Of a stretch of DNA of 64,000 bases, positions 1-12,488 are shown one piece after another. Made by a program: the position numbers and the translations under genes. Each line of letters opens with the position of its first letter. Positions within the stretch are counted from its first letter, which is position 1. Location: assembly GCF_035222485.1 (NCBI RefSeq), contig NC_085923.1, forward strand, positions 3,658,001-3,722,000, given 5' to 3'. Below the pieces are notes generated by a model. That model had not been told where the DNA came from. It searched no databases and worked only from the letters and a program-made list of their open reading frames with translations. This DNA comes from Podospora pseudoanserina. Its lineage: Eukaryota > Ascomycota > Sordariomycetes > Sordariales > Podosporaceae.

Positions 1-1
1 T

Positions 2-700
2 TCTGCTACCGCTGCGGCTGACGTCGACCCCCAAACAGCGATCAAGCCCTACGCTGCTGCGTACGAGAAGGTTAAAGCTGATGTTCAATCGCTTCACCTC
101 TCTGCCTCTTCGATTCAATCTGCTCTCGAGCACTCCCCAGACGCCGAGTTTGCCGAAGTAGAGAAGAGTGGCGAGAAGGACGTGGAGAAGCTGGCGCTGC
201 CATATCTTCGTGCCACTTCCCGTCTCCGCGATGAGCTACGGGCCGTCGCCCCAACCCTTGCTTCAGAGCCTCAAATAAAGCAGGCTGTTCTCGCCCTCAG
301 TGACCGTATCCGCGACTATGACTTGACCGACCTTGGCGTACAGCTCGATGATCAAACCGATAAGCCCAGTCTCATCAAGTTTGTGCCTGCTGCCAAACTT
401 ATCGCTGCGAGAGAGGAGAAAGCGTCCCAGCTTGCTGAGAAGGCTAAGCAAAAGGAGGAGGCCCGGAAGGCTAGAGAGAAGGCCGAGGAGGAGAAGTGGA
501 CCAAGGCCAAGGTGGCCCCGCAAGACATGTTCAAGGACGACCCCAAATATACCGAGTGGGATGCTGACGGTCTGCCAACAAAGCTGGCCGAGGGGGGTGA
601 GTCAGTGCCCAAGAGCCAGGCCAAAAAGTTGAAGAAGGACTGGGACAGGCAGAAGAAACTGCACGAAGAGTATCTTGCCAAGTTTGGAGGCAAGGCGTGA
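2..700 (+). CDS. Cysteinyl-tRNA synthetase, cytosolic (3' end only)
   Basis: This is the carboxy-terminal part of an enzyme that charges tRNA-Cys with cysteine in the cytosol. The frame is open from base 2 to a TGA at 698-700, so the gene begins outside the window; about 232 residues are visible. The tail has a lysine/glutamate-rich coiled-coil stretch followed by the motifs APQDMFKDDPKYTEWDADG, LPTK and KKLKKDWDRQKKLHEEYL, which are characteristic of the C-terminal extension of fungal and animal cysteinyl-tRNA synthetases. The class I catalytic core (HIGH, KMSKS) lies upstream and is not seen. It is a housekeeping gene and serves as a conserved marker at the window edge. Confidence 0.9.
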   Translation, partial: SATAAADVDPQTAIKPYAAAYEKVKADVQSLHLSASSIQSALEHSPDAEFAEVEKSGEKDVEKLALPYLRATSRLRDELRAVAPTLASEPQIKQAVLALSDRIRDYDLTDLGVQLDDQTDKPSLIKFVPAAKLIAAREEKASQLAEKAKQKEEARKAREKAEEEKWTKAKVAPQDMFKDDPKYTEWDADGLPTKLAEGGESVPKSQAKKLKKDWDRQKKLHEEYLAKFGGKA

Positions 701-954
701 GTCAGCTATCAGCTGCAGTTTAGACGACTAGGTATCTTGCCTACTTTTCGGGGTGAAATAGAAAACTCATGTTGTCGCTGTTAGCTGCCTTGAAATAGTG
801 AATCGAGCCGACGTACAATCGAAATCAAAGTTGGAATACAAACTCGCCCCTAAGCCCTGAACGCCGCGCATGCTCTAAAGGAACCCAACCCAGCCGTCTA
901 TCTCTCCTCGCCAAGTCTTATGTACACTGCTATATCAATGACGATAACCCGCAA

Positions 955-2525
955 CTACATGATAAACCCCACCACCAAAGCTCCCACAACAGCTTTCCAT
1001 ACATCGATTTTGAGAGAATAAGCCTTGGACTGTCCGGTTGGGTTGATCCCCAGCGGGCCCGTCCCGCTCACCCTTGTGGCTACTGGGCCGGGCCCGATAT
1101 CGATACCTGTGGGTCCCACACCGGTGAAGGTCGCCGTAGGGCCACGTTCAGCAGTGACATCCAGATTATTGTTCCCAGACGTCGGTCTTGGAGGCGGTGC
1201 CGTGCACCTGCCTGTCGCACTGGGCACAGCATCTGGCCCCGTGCTGATGGCAATGATGTTGCTTCCGCAATTCGCCGCCTGAGCCAGGTGCAAGTTTCTG
1301 TTGTCTTGATCAAACACCACGTAGGCCGCTCGCAGGAAGGTGTCTCCCAGCACCGGCTCCCCGTCGTCATCTGGGAGCACGCCCAGCACGCAGTACCCCT
1401 GAACGTGCCAGATGAAATCGTTGAAGGGCACGTTGATCACTTTATCCCCAAAGTAAAAGTCAATGGAGCCTTCCAGATCAGCAACATTGCAGTCGAGGAA
1501 ATAGAAACCGGTCGAGGGGTCGTATTGGGTGTCTGCGAAGCTGGAGGCGAAGGCTTGGTAGATTCGTCGGGGAAGTCGGCTGAGTGTTCCGCCCGAATCG
1601 AGGAAAACAGGGACTTCAAGCTCTTGTGATCTTTCAACTAGACCGTCGGGGTATGTTAGTCCCACGCCGCTCATGGTGACATAGTATCTGTCCGCTCCCC
1701 TTGGAGTTTGGTTCTGAGGCAGCATAGGGAGTTTGGCTAGAGATCCGATGTATTTTCCAGTGTCCACGCCGCCAAAGATGAGCGCTCCCTCGGGGGAGTC
1801 GACGGTTCTAAGATCCATGCTGAAGGCTCGCGAGTTGATCAACTTTTGGTCTTTCATCGTGTCGAGAATGTAAGGATACTCGTTGACTCCTCGAATAGGG
1901 GGCGAGAGGCCAAGGATTCCCAGGGGGATGTCGTGGGACTCGAGGGCTACGCCGATGACCTGGTTTCTAACCGTGGCCCCTGTCATGTGGAAGATCAACA
2001 TAAGTCACAGCTCGGACGAGAGCACGGCGTTCCAGCAAGAGATTCAGACGCACCTCCAATTTTGACACTCTCTCTAACATATTGTATTGTCGCATTTCCT
2101 TTCCCATACACGAGGATGTCGGTCACGCGCGTTGCGTTCAGACTTGAGCTCTTCCTCCAGTCGTAGACCGGGAACGATCGACAGTCGTCAGGCACATTGG
2201 CAGTGTCACATGTTGGGTTCACCCAAGTGTCTGGCGAGCCAGTATCCAGGATCAGCGTCAGTTTTTGCCCGGGTGTCCCGACCTCTATGTCGACGCCGTA
2301 GCGGGTTCCGGTGAACTGGTTTTCAATGGTAACTTCATTTTGTCGGCCTCGGATCAGTTTTGGTGGCGCTGGGTTGGGCAGCACATTAAGCGGGGAGCGG
2401 ATGAATCCTTCGCCGCGTGTTACGAGCGAAGGGTTTTGCTGTCTGGAGCTGTCCGGTGGTGCGGAGAAATCATGTGCGGAGGCAAGGACAGGGGCGGCAC
2501 TGAGGAGGAATCGAAGGGGTATCAT
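955..2525 (-). CDS. Secreted, probably GPI-anchored aspartic protease (pepsin family A1)
   Basis: Predicted to be a pepsin-type protease at the cell surface. Two exons, complement(join(955..1979,2054..2525)), give 498 residues. The 74-nt intron (1980-2053) is supported by GT/AG ends and by the joined VKIGG-ATV family sequence. Residues 1-18 are a signal peptide. The first catalytic motif is LDTGSPDTWV (Asp near 94). The second reads FLDSGGTLSRLP (Asp near 284), so the usual DSGT/DTGT is DSGG. A Thr/Gly/Pro-rich stalk and a short hydrophobic C-terminus resemble a GPI-attachment signal, as in yapsins. It ends convergently with the cysteinyl-tRNA synthetase gene. The family is sure; the anchor is inferred. 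Confidence 0.85.
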
Positions 2526-5500
2526 GTTGAGAAATATAATTATGTACTCCAGGCTCAGATGAGAGCTTCTGGCGGGAGAAGAAGAGATCTACACGGAGAA
2601 GGGTCACCCCAAAAAGATGGAAGACTGACATCGAGGGTCCATCTTTGGTGATCGGCTCGGCTGATTCGAGCAATATATGCGGTCTTCATGTTACCCTGGA
2701 CATGCATCTTCCATGCCGGATTCGTCACACCCTCCCCGAGTTTCCTCGAAGCTGGAGATGGGCCATGGCTAACGGCTGGGAGGCAATAACGATGCATAGT
2801 ATTGATCTCCGATTGGAAGGAAACAAGCCAGATGGAGAACGAGGGGGTCTGCGGAGCACACTGAATGGACAAAAGCGAGATGTGGCGTCCTGGTTGTGTT
2901 GCGCGAGGGCTTGCAGCTGAAAAGTTGGCAGAGCCTCGTCAGCCAGTGTCTGCATTGTTGACCGATCCTCGCGGAGGCCACACCCAAGGACGACTGCGCC
3001 TCTCGATGCACTGCATCTCTGGCATGAGTGCAGAATTGAGCAGGAGTTGCGCGATGGTTTAACCGAGGGTAAAGAGCCCGAATACGTGATACTCAGGAAA
3101 ACTCTTTCGCATAGAAGGGTGCTCTGTCGTTGACGATGCCCAGGAGAGAGAATCATGTTTGGCATCTTAACCCCGCAGGGGCTGAATAGGTACCCCAGTT
3201 GTTTGCCAAGAGCAAAGAGGGGATAAGTGGATCAACGGGAGGAAGGTAGCCCACATATTTACTATTTTGAACCCTAGCTCCCCCGCTAGCAGAATAGCTC
3301 AAACTTAGCTCCGGTAGAAAGTTCCAGCGACGAGCTTGTTTCAACCTCGTCTCCGCCGTCGCTACCGGACACTGGCACCAGCACAGTACAGTGGATGTTG
3401 CCGCAACGCTTTCATCAGCCACCCGAATCATCACAAGTTCCCCAGGCCGTTGATGCTCGGAGTACCCGATGATCAACACATACCGAACTACGGAATATTA
3501 GTCAACTTCAGCACGAATCCCCAGACAGTAGGCCGTGCCGATTCATATCCGCCTGCGCCTTTGTAAATGGCCGTGACAGCGGCCCCGTGTGTTATGGACT
3601 TAGCGAAGTGGTTTATAATCATCAAGTCCCATGAATACTACGACTTGGGATGAAGCTTTCTCTTGAATATGCAAATCCACTCTGGTATTTATCCCAAGCC
3701 CATATTCTCACAGACGCAACCGGTGGGGATAAAGAGCAATCTCGAGACCGGCTGGAAGACAATGCCCCAGCAAGTGCAATGGTGAAGGACAATAGCATTA
3801 CAATTGACACAGTATGCAACAAGCGTCTCATTTTAGGGACAGCTAGGGACTTGCAACCAGGTTCCGGGTTCTCAACGCTCCGAATTAAATTCAAGCCAAA
3901 TCCCGTCTGATGCAAGCGCGTCCTCGGCCAAAGCCGTTAGCGGACCCAGTGGCGCTATGGGTAGCACGTGTGAGAAGTGGCGAATTTTCTCCTTGCTGTT
4001 TATTTACTCCATAGTCTAGCACAGCTCATAGGAGTTGTCTTTCAAGTTCGAGAATATGGAACTTGAAGACCGGACCGTCGTGAAACATTGCGACCCATAC
4101 CATCATCTTGAGACTTCTGTGCAAGCAGCTCCTGAGTCTATGACATGAGCAACACGATGCATATCTTTATAGATCTGGTGAGTTTTCTCATAATGCATGG
4201 TCTGTTTTGTTATCTACACTGAGACAGCTAACAGGCCATTTACAAGTCTGGGAATGGCAGTCCAGCAGCAAGTTCTTCCGCTTTGACACCAAAAGCCAAG
4301 GACACCCATTTGTCATCTACAACCCGTGCCGAAAATCCTGGCTTCCGACCTTCGAGGCATGTGCGATGGGGTAGATCTCACCCTCGCTATTGGCAACGAC
4401 GCAATGCGGTCGCTGGACTCGAACACATGCTCTCCTACACAGGCAACGCATATGGTGGAAGTCCGGAGCGGTTGAAGGGACAGGCGGATGTTGAGCAATC
4501 ACCTCCCAATGACGCCGGGGTTGGAACTGGACCCAAACCAATGAACCCCTGTCATTACAGATGGTCGACTCCCAAGACACACGTCCTGCTGTGTCGATGG
4601 GCAAAAGCAGCCCATGTTCTTTCCCTGCCTTGGTATTGCGACCAATCTCAAAAAGAACAAGATCAGTCCGCCGTGACGATATCCTTCGTCGAAGATCCAG
4701 TCACTCACTGCCCTGCCCTCATGGAGTCAGCAGTGGTCGGACCACAAGGATCATTTGATCTAGGGCCCTGCCAGGAGGAGGAGCCAAGCCAACCACCCCT
4801 CTGAGTGTACCGTGTCTCTGGATATTTGCCTTTCGTGAACGGAGACCTGTGTAGCTGCTGTCGTGGTGAAGGAGGATTTGGTCACGTCAAGGGCTAGATG
4901 GAGAGCAGTTTCGGCAGTTGCGGTTCAATTACAAATCCTGGATTATCAAGGTCATCTATTGGTTGTATTGTTGGGGGTATGTTGTACCGAATTTGTGTAC
5001 TGTGATTTTTGTTATCGTTTGGGTGTTGTTTCATGTCCTCGATCCCTTTGGAACCCCTGATTATCGTCGTGACGGTTAAGGGCCTACGGCTGGGTACAGG
5101 TGTAGGTCACAGGTAAAATATTGAATTGTCGGATAAAGAAGAAAAGAAAAGGAAGGAAAAAGAGGTACAATGCCCACGACGTCCCCTTATAGCTCTCAAC
5201 TTACGTCAAGTGCAAACCTCACACGTCAACCGTCCCCACGTCAGAATAACCCTAACCCGGATATAATCCCATAACAGTGGCAACATGAACAGTGTAAACT
5301 CACGAACTAACTCACCTTGACATAAAAGCGTCACATCACTTTGATGGATGGCAATACCGAAGATCTGAGGTCCATATGATCTCAATAGGAAAACATCCCT
5401 GGAGGTTTTCTTAAGTCCGTGAGGCTCGCAGAGGAATTTTATTTTGACGAGGGTCAAAGTCCGTCCCTGGCAAACTCGAAGTCACGCCAACCAGGGAGCT

Positions 5501-6160
5501 CAATTGCAACTATTCGTAGGTAGTGAACATCTCTTTGTTTCAGCGGCCGCAGCATCTTCATCTGCATGTTGGGCTCTAGCGGTTGTTAAAGAAAGAAACA
5601 CCATCGCAACAGATCTCGAGCTTGTGATACAGCACAGCCTCTTCTTATCCTCCAAGACGCAGGCACCAGCAAATCGCAAGAGCAGCCAGCGGGACTGCAG
5701 ATCACGACAGCGCAGCACTAACCGTTAGGATCTCAGCCCCTGCAAAGATCACTGGGCATGGCCCGATTCAGGAAGGTTTCTTGCCTATAGCGTCCCGATA
5801 GAGCGGCGCAGCAGCATGCTCCCCTGCCGCCAATTTCACCACGAGACTGCTTTGGGCAAAGAGCTCTCGTTTTCTGTGGGGAATCAGCGGGAAAGGGTTG
5901 CAGCGCAGCAATTCACGCCGCAGGCCTTCATTAGCTCCACCACGCTCGCCAATATCTTACAGTACACATGTCGAACGGCGATTCACCCACGATGTTGGGT
6001 TGGTGGCTTTTCTTTTGTTCTTAACTTCTGTCTTGCATCTTTCGTCTTTTGGCACATTCGTTTGTTGATTGTTGCCCCTTGGACGAGACACCAAGCAGTG
6101 CTTCAAGTCTTCAAGGTCAGGTAACGAGCGATTGGGGACCCATTGGAACACCACACAAAG
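2526..6160. other. Long stretch without a convincing gene
   Basis: About 3.6 kb lies between the protease and the next plus-strand gene. The open frames here are short, lack recognisable motifs and overlap on both strands. One weak spliced candidate exists: a short exon from ATG 4145, a possible intron 4178-4234 and an open frame to 4804, about 200 residues with no known domain. A short telomere-like motif (aaccctaaccc) sits at 5248-5258. The last few hundred bases should hold the promoter of the gene starting at 6161. Confidence 0.5.
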
Positions 6161-7328
6161 ATGGAGAAAAACAACACACCACAAACCGGCCACGACGGGC
6201 TCATCCATATCCCCAACCACCCACCAAACGCCGCCGAGCGAAACTCGACAACCTACCCTGAAGTCATCCATGTTCCACAATCCCAATCCTCCATCCTCTC
6301 CGGCCGTTTGTCACCATCACAACAGCAAGAAAACGAGAGCAACCTCCCCGAGGTCACCACCGAGCAGCCGCCGCTTCACCTCGAAAAGACCTACCCCGAG
6401 GTAGCCACACACGAACACCAACACCACCGCCCCCCACAGCAGTCGAGATCCCCACCGCCATCTACAGTCCAGTATCTCCAAGCACATCAGCAACAAAGCC
6501 CAAGTCCGGTCCCAACTCCAGCACCCACGCACACGACATACACCGCCGGGCAAGGGACGATAATACCCGAGCCGAGACCATCAGGCGTTCACTCGCTAGG
6601 AGACGCGTGGAGCATCAACAGTGCGGAGGATGTAGAGCGGGATCCACAAATAGGATACATTCCCGGTGCTGGCGGCGGCGGCGGCGGTGGGAGCGGGCCG
6701 AGGAACGGACACAGCCGGAACCCGTCGGATCCGGACAGGTCCTTCTCCCGTGCGCGCAGCAGGAGTTTTGGGAAGAAGCCTCTGGTGAGGAGGTCGATAT
6801 TCTGGGTGCTGGTGCTGCTCGTGGCTATTATCATTGCTTTGGCCGGTGTGCTGGGGGCGGTGGCAACGGGGAAGATAAAAACCTCTGGCACGGCAGAGAG
6901 GTATGTTGATTTCTTCTGCAAGAGCTGCGTCATTGGTGCTAACATATGTCAATAGTGAGCCAGTGGTTCATCCTGATGATGGAGGGGGTTTCACACTGTC
7001 GACGGCCACCACCGCGTCGGGGAAGACAGTTTCGCTTTCTTGCCCTTCGGCGGATGGACTTGATTACACGGTTACCGTTGATAATCAACAAAAGGTGTTT
7101 AGACGGCAGTGCGGGGCTAACTATGCTGGCGGTGATGGCGTGTTGGGTTTGGTAAAGGGCGATGTGCTGAGTTTGGCGGATTGCTTGGATCGTTGCGCTA
7201 AGGAGGAGAAGTGTGCTGGTGCTGTGTTCATTCCGATGGCCAATCCGGATCCCCAGTGTTGGTTGAAGGAGTTTTTGGGTGTCAAGAGAGAGGGCCAGGA
7301 TATGGAGAGTGGAGTCCTGTGGCAGTAA
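6161..7328 (+). CDS. Single-pass membrane protein with Pro/Gln-rich cytosolic part and Cys-containing outer domain
   Basis: Not assigned to a named function. Two exons, join(6161..6900,6956..7328), give 370 residues; the 55-nt intron joins in phase 2 (AGT codon). The first 210 residues are low-complexity (Pro, Gln, Ser, His, with a Gly7 run) and probably disordered. A basic patch (GKKPLVRRS) precedes one transmembrane helix at about 213-238, so the order suggests the N-terminus inside and the C-terminus outside. The outer 120 residues hold several cysteines spaced like a PAN/apple-type module (CPSADG, RRQCGANY, DCLDRC, KCAGAVF, CWLK). ATG 6161 is chosen because the open frame upstream offers only TTG. 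A cell-surface carbohydrate or protein-binding role is a guess. Confidence 0.7.
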
Positions 7329-7765
7329 GGTCTTGACCTTTCTGGATTGTTATAGTGGGAAGAGTGGGAGACCAAGTAAAAGGAGCTTATTGCATACCCC
7401 AGGGGCCATTTGAGATACGTATTTTTGGTGGTTATGGAGTATAGTGAAAGGGAACCGGGAAGAGCGTTTGGATTGAAATAATTGGGTATGGTGGGAGGAC
7501 GATCTGTAAATATTGCATTTGCCATGTATATATAACCAATCTACAACTTTCAAACTGCAGATTAAAGCTCCCATCTGGGTTTCTCAAGTCTATTGGGAAC
7601 GATAGCTTCCGGTACCAACGGTTGGACTTCGTCTTGGCATGCAAGCACAGCCTAGCTGCCTTGGGCCACACACCATCCACGTCCATTACCTACCCCCCGA
7701 GAGAACAGCCCAACTTCTCACTTGACAACGTCGAATATAGAAACTTCAATCGAAAAACCCGAGCG

Positions 7766-10700
7766 ATGGAGCCTGCCTCTGCCGTCGGCTTCGTGGCGTC
7801 CATCATCCAGCTCATTGACATAACAATCAAGGTCAAAAACTACCTCAAGGATGTAAAAACGCGGATGCCGAGCGGGCCAACTTTTCCAAGCATGCCTCCA
7901 CCATGGTCGCCATGCTCACAGGCCTAAAATGTTTGATGGAGCAGGTGGAGCAAACAGACCCATGGTTCAGCGCGGTCAAGGGACTGGACGTGAAGGGTGG
8001 CGTTTTCAATCTTTTGAGAGAGGAAATGGAAGAGCTCGTGTTGAGGTTGGAAGTGGAAAGGGAGGGAGGATTGAAGGGCAAGCTGACCTGGAAATTAAGC
8101 AAGAAAGAGATGGATGGCTTGATGAACCGGATCGAAAGGTGGAAAGGTGTTGTCTCGGTAGCACTTTTGGGCGATCACTCGTGAGTACAGGGCTTTACCA
8201 ACATTGGCCCATTCCGAGTTGTCATTCATTGCTGATCTGAATCATGCATAGGAAGCTCCTGTCGGCCATCAGCACGGATTTGGTCTGTGTAAAAGAAGAT
8301 GTAGATGGCATCAAAGAGCGCATTAACAACCTCAAGGTGGACATGACCAATGTGAAGGATGGAGTAAAGGGCCTGACAGATAGTGCTGCAAGCCAACGAT
8401 CAGGTAAGCTCTCATCCGACGTCTTTGTTTTGTTGCTGAGCATTACAGAGTGGTGTCCTGGGATTCGTAAGCAAATCTCCGGCTTGCATTGGCCACAAGT
8501 ATATATTGACCCGAAATCTAGCCGGCGCCGGGAAAACAACACTTGCGTAAGTCATCTTCCAGTGAAACGCCGACCTTATACATATCCAATGTCTGACACA
8601 TGTTTAGTTCTTTGCTTATTAGCTTCCTTGAAACTTCGACTAGCGGCACAAACAAACTGATTCCATACTTGTACTGCAACTACAAGGAGCGAAGTCAGCA
8701 AAGCGTTCAAAATATGATGGGAAGCCTGCTCAAGCAACTTATTCAACACACAGGTGTTATTGATGAAGACATATTGAAGTTTTCCAAGGACGAAAAACCT
8801 GTTCGACTTTAAACCATCACCAGGTTTCTTCAAAACAAAGTAATGGGGTTTTCTTTAGTATACATCATCATCGATGCGCTCGATGAGTGTGCTGATACCG
8901 AAGATACCTAGAACAGGTTAGCTTCAGACCTGCACAACTTTCCAAAGCATGTGAAGCTTCTCTTCACATCAAGATCTACCATTGGAGTAGAAGAAGACCT
9001 GGGCCCAGTTCCAAGACTCGATATTCGGGCTAGTGACAAAGATATCAAACGATACGTTGAAGGTCGCGTCGGAAGTGAGCATAGTCGCTTACAGAAGCAT
9101 ATTCGGACTGATCCAGATCTTTTGGAGGAAATAATCGATAAGGTGGTGGGTAACTGCAAGGGAATGTACGCATGCCTCTCTTTTATCCGGCACATTTTGC
9201 GTAGCAAGGATGGACACTAACATGCGCGAGGCAGGTTTTTGACGGCTCAACTTCCCATGAACGAGCTTACAAGGAAGCCAAACCGACGCGAGCTTCGCAA
9301 AGCTCTGGATGTCTTGCCAGCAAAACTGGACGAAACCTATGATCAGGCTATGGAGCGGATCAAGAGCCAAGACGCCGGTGATGCCAGTCTTGCCCACCAA
9401 GTTCTGGGATGGATTTCAACGACACTCAGACCACTAACCATTAAGGAATTACAGCATGCTCTGGCTGTCATGCCTGGAGATCAGGATTTGGACCCCGAAG
9501 GCCTCCACGACCCGGAACTTTTCGTTGCAATTTGTGCCGGTTTGGTGAGCCTAGAGGAAGAGAGCGGCTACGTCGACTGGTCACTTCACCACGCAAGAGT
9601 ATTTTGAGCGCCTCCGTTCGCAACTCTTTCCCGATGCTCCTTCAATGATCGCAACGGCATGTTTGACGTACATGATGTTTGACCCATTTGTCCAAAGATA
9701 CTGCGCGGACGGAGAGGAGCTGGACCTTCGTTTAGACACCTACCCTTTCTTGGCGTATGCTGCAGGCTACTGGAGAGACAACGTACAATACGAAATGGAA
9801 GCGCCAGTCAAGGAGCTGCTCTGGGAGTTTGTGGACAACATCTTGGCATTTATGACTGCCGAGCAAGCAGCGACATTGACGAGGAAAGATTTCAGGATAT
9901 TCAGAATTGGGTCATTCAACAGAGTACAGACTTTTGCCTCCAAACTGGGCCAGATTTCACGTAGTAGCTTCGATGGGACTGGTTGAGTTCGCGGCTGGCT
10001 TGCTTGAACAAGGTGCCGACGTCAACGTGCGGGGACCAGATGGCATAACGCCTCTGTTTTCGGCCGTAGAGTGGGACAGGGAAGAGATGGTGGTGTTCTT
10101 ACCGAATTCAGGTGCCACTGCTTCGGTTTTCGCAAAGTCTGGGGGCAAGGACCCAATGACGCCATTGGAGATGGCGATAAAGCTGAACAATGAAGCAGCG
10201 GCAGAGATGTTGTTCAACGCTGAAAAGACCTGGCTTCAGCATCTCCTGAACAGCGGGCTTTTCGATGCCACCGTGAATGGCAACTTGAGGTTAATGCAGG
10301 CTTGCATCGAGAGAGGAGCAGACATCAACGCGTACGTTCGCGTGGCAAAGGGATCGGTTCTTTATCACGTTGTAGGCGAGAACCGTAAAGACTTGGTGGT
10401 TTTGGTGTTGGACCTCGGGGCCACCGTTTCTCCATCAGATAATAACCACTCTGTGCTCCACGAGGCTTCAGCTAAGGGACATACAGAAATCTTGCAGATT
10501 CTGCTCGACCGAGGAGCCCTAGTCAACGTTGTTGATTGGCGTGGGCACTCGCCTCTTCACGACGCGGCCGCTCACGGACGGCTTGAAACATGTAAAGCTC
10601 TGGTTCAAAGCGGAATTGACATCAACTTCGCATTCCGGAGGGATCAGGGTCACTACGGATGTCTAGGAGGGCAGACTGCGTTCCAAGCCGCATGCAGCAG

Positions 10701-12426
10701 TGGACTTGCTGATATTTGCAGACTCCTACTGGACAGTGGTGCCTGTCTGGGAAGCCATGCAAAGACAACCGTTGAACTGGCAGCGAAAGCAAGGGACGTT
10801 GCAATTATAGAGCTTCTACTTGAGAGCAGCGTCGACCCTTTGACAACGGACGACGCAGTGTGCGCAGTCTTGAAGTCAGCCGCGACTGCTGGGAATATCG
10901 TAATGATCAGGGCTATGCTAGCACGCCGAGATTCGATGACACCTGATGCAAGGGAGCAGGTGGCATGCGAGGCTGCCTCTCGAGCTGATCTCGAGATGTT
11001 GCGAGTACTATTTAATGGCGATAACGCACAGGATAACGGAGAAAAATGGCTTGCAACCGCGCATTTTGTTCGAGCACTTGGTTTGGGCGATGAAGGCGAG
11101 ATGCGGATTTGGTGGAACAGGGGAGCAGATCTCAACCATAAGGTCAAGCCAGCGTTACCGCGAGATCCATATTTCCCTTCACCGAATTATCTATTACCCG
11201 GTTGCCATGAAAATGAGGAGGAGGGCGACTACATCTCCACGATGCATTTGGCTGTTGGACATGGAAGTCCGCAAATACTGGACCTGTTACTCGAGAACGG
11301 GGGAGATATCAACGCACGCAATTACCTCGGAGAAACCCCACTGCATTGGGCTACATACCATGAATGCCATAGTGATATGGCTTGCATGATACTATATCGC
11401 GGTGCCCTTGTGGATCCTTGGTGCCATCGAGGATTGACACCACTGCACGTTGCAGTACTGCGTAGGAACTACCGGGGTATCGAGCTACTTCTTGATGCTG
11501 GGGCAGACATCGAAGCCAAGGTTCACGATGGCGATACCGCGTTCAAGATGCTGGCTTCTTTCCGCCCCTGGCTATATCTCAATTATTCCGTGCTATACGA
11601 GGGTGGGCAGTTCAAGTGGGTTGAAGGGCACATCGATGAGCCGAACGGGCTAGCCAGCAACTCCGTGGGGCTCGATATTCTTCTGAAGAGATGTGCGAAG
11701 ACTGATGTCCTTCAACCTTTGGTATCATTGCTAGAATGGCCAAATGCTGCAAGCTATCAAGCTATGGAGCAAGTTTGTCGTCGATTGGCGGATGAGGGCT
11801 TCGACTTTACCCTTCCCACAAGAAAGGGAATTCCTGCAGTGTACCATGCGGCGAAGAGTTGTCCCACAGAAGTTTTTCAAGTCATCCTACAGCAAGGTGC
11901 AAAAGTAGACGTGAAGTTTAATGGACTCACGGCCCTTCGTCTTGCAGCCAAGAGGTTTTCGCATGCAAAGGTTAATATCCTTCTCCAGTTTGGCGCATGT
12001 GCCGAGAGCAGAGACAGCAAGAGGAACACGCCCTTGTTCAAGGTGGTCACTAAGAGCGACCGACTTTCTTGGGGATGCAGTCCACCGAACACAGTGGAAG
12101 GAATCATTGACATGTTAGTAGCTCGCGGAGCAGATTCACACACTCTCTGTGGTGCAAAGAAAGCGCCGGTGCTGCATTACGCCGCCTTCATGGGGGATTT
12201 GACCATCGTGCGCTATCTTACTTGCAAAGGCGCGCGAACTGATGTCACCGACAGAGATGGACGGACTGCTCTGGATTGGGCAAAGGATAATAAGCAGGAG
12301 GCCATGGTGTATCTTCTTACTCGTCTAAGCAGAGACCAGAAAATACAAGTAAACAGTCATGCACAGATGGACGATACTAGAAGGTATCATCTGAGTTGGG
12401 GTCAAGCGGGAGTACGGATAACATGA
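7766..12426 (+). pseudogene. Decayed STAND/NLR protein: fungal N-terminal domain, NACHT ATPase, ankyrin repeats
   Basis: Homologues of this architecture act in fungal non-self recognition and programmed cell death. In order it shows a fungal STAND N-terminal helix bundle from ATG 7766 (MEPASAVGFVASIIQ), a P-loop AGAGKTTLA near 8518-8547, Walker B IIIDALDEC near 8870, the region linking NACHT to the repeats, and a long uninterrupted ankyrin part (about 9960-12426, many GADVN/TPLH-type repeats). Family-like introns remain (about 8180-8251, 8404-8449, 8547-8606 and 9164-9236). Several lesions break it: a frameshift in the A5 run near 7862, a shift before the P-loop (8440-8500), in-frame TAA at 8810-8812 and TAG at 8909-8911, and shifts near 9577 and 9952. 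The ankyrin segment could still be expressed alone. Confidence 0.8.
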
Positions 12427-12488
12427 ATTCTGGGACTAAAAGCTAGGACCTAACTAGGATTGTAGCAAAATTTCCAACTATCGCTACC

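Noticed and set aside
3622-3915. Overlapping open frames on both strands (97 and 86 codons), the minus one with a hydrophobic stretch.
   Set aside because: Neither has homology that I recognise nor splice or start context; the hydrophobic stretch is not at a protein start.
5248-5258. Internal telomere or chromosome-end junction.
   Set aside because: Only two repeat units are present; a true junction would show a longer array and a change in gene content.
7622-7765. Extension of the NLR gene upstream to 7622.
   Set aside because: The family's conserved start (MEPASAVGF) is at 7766 and the upstream residues are unlike any relative.
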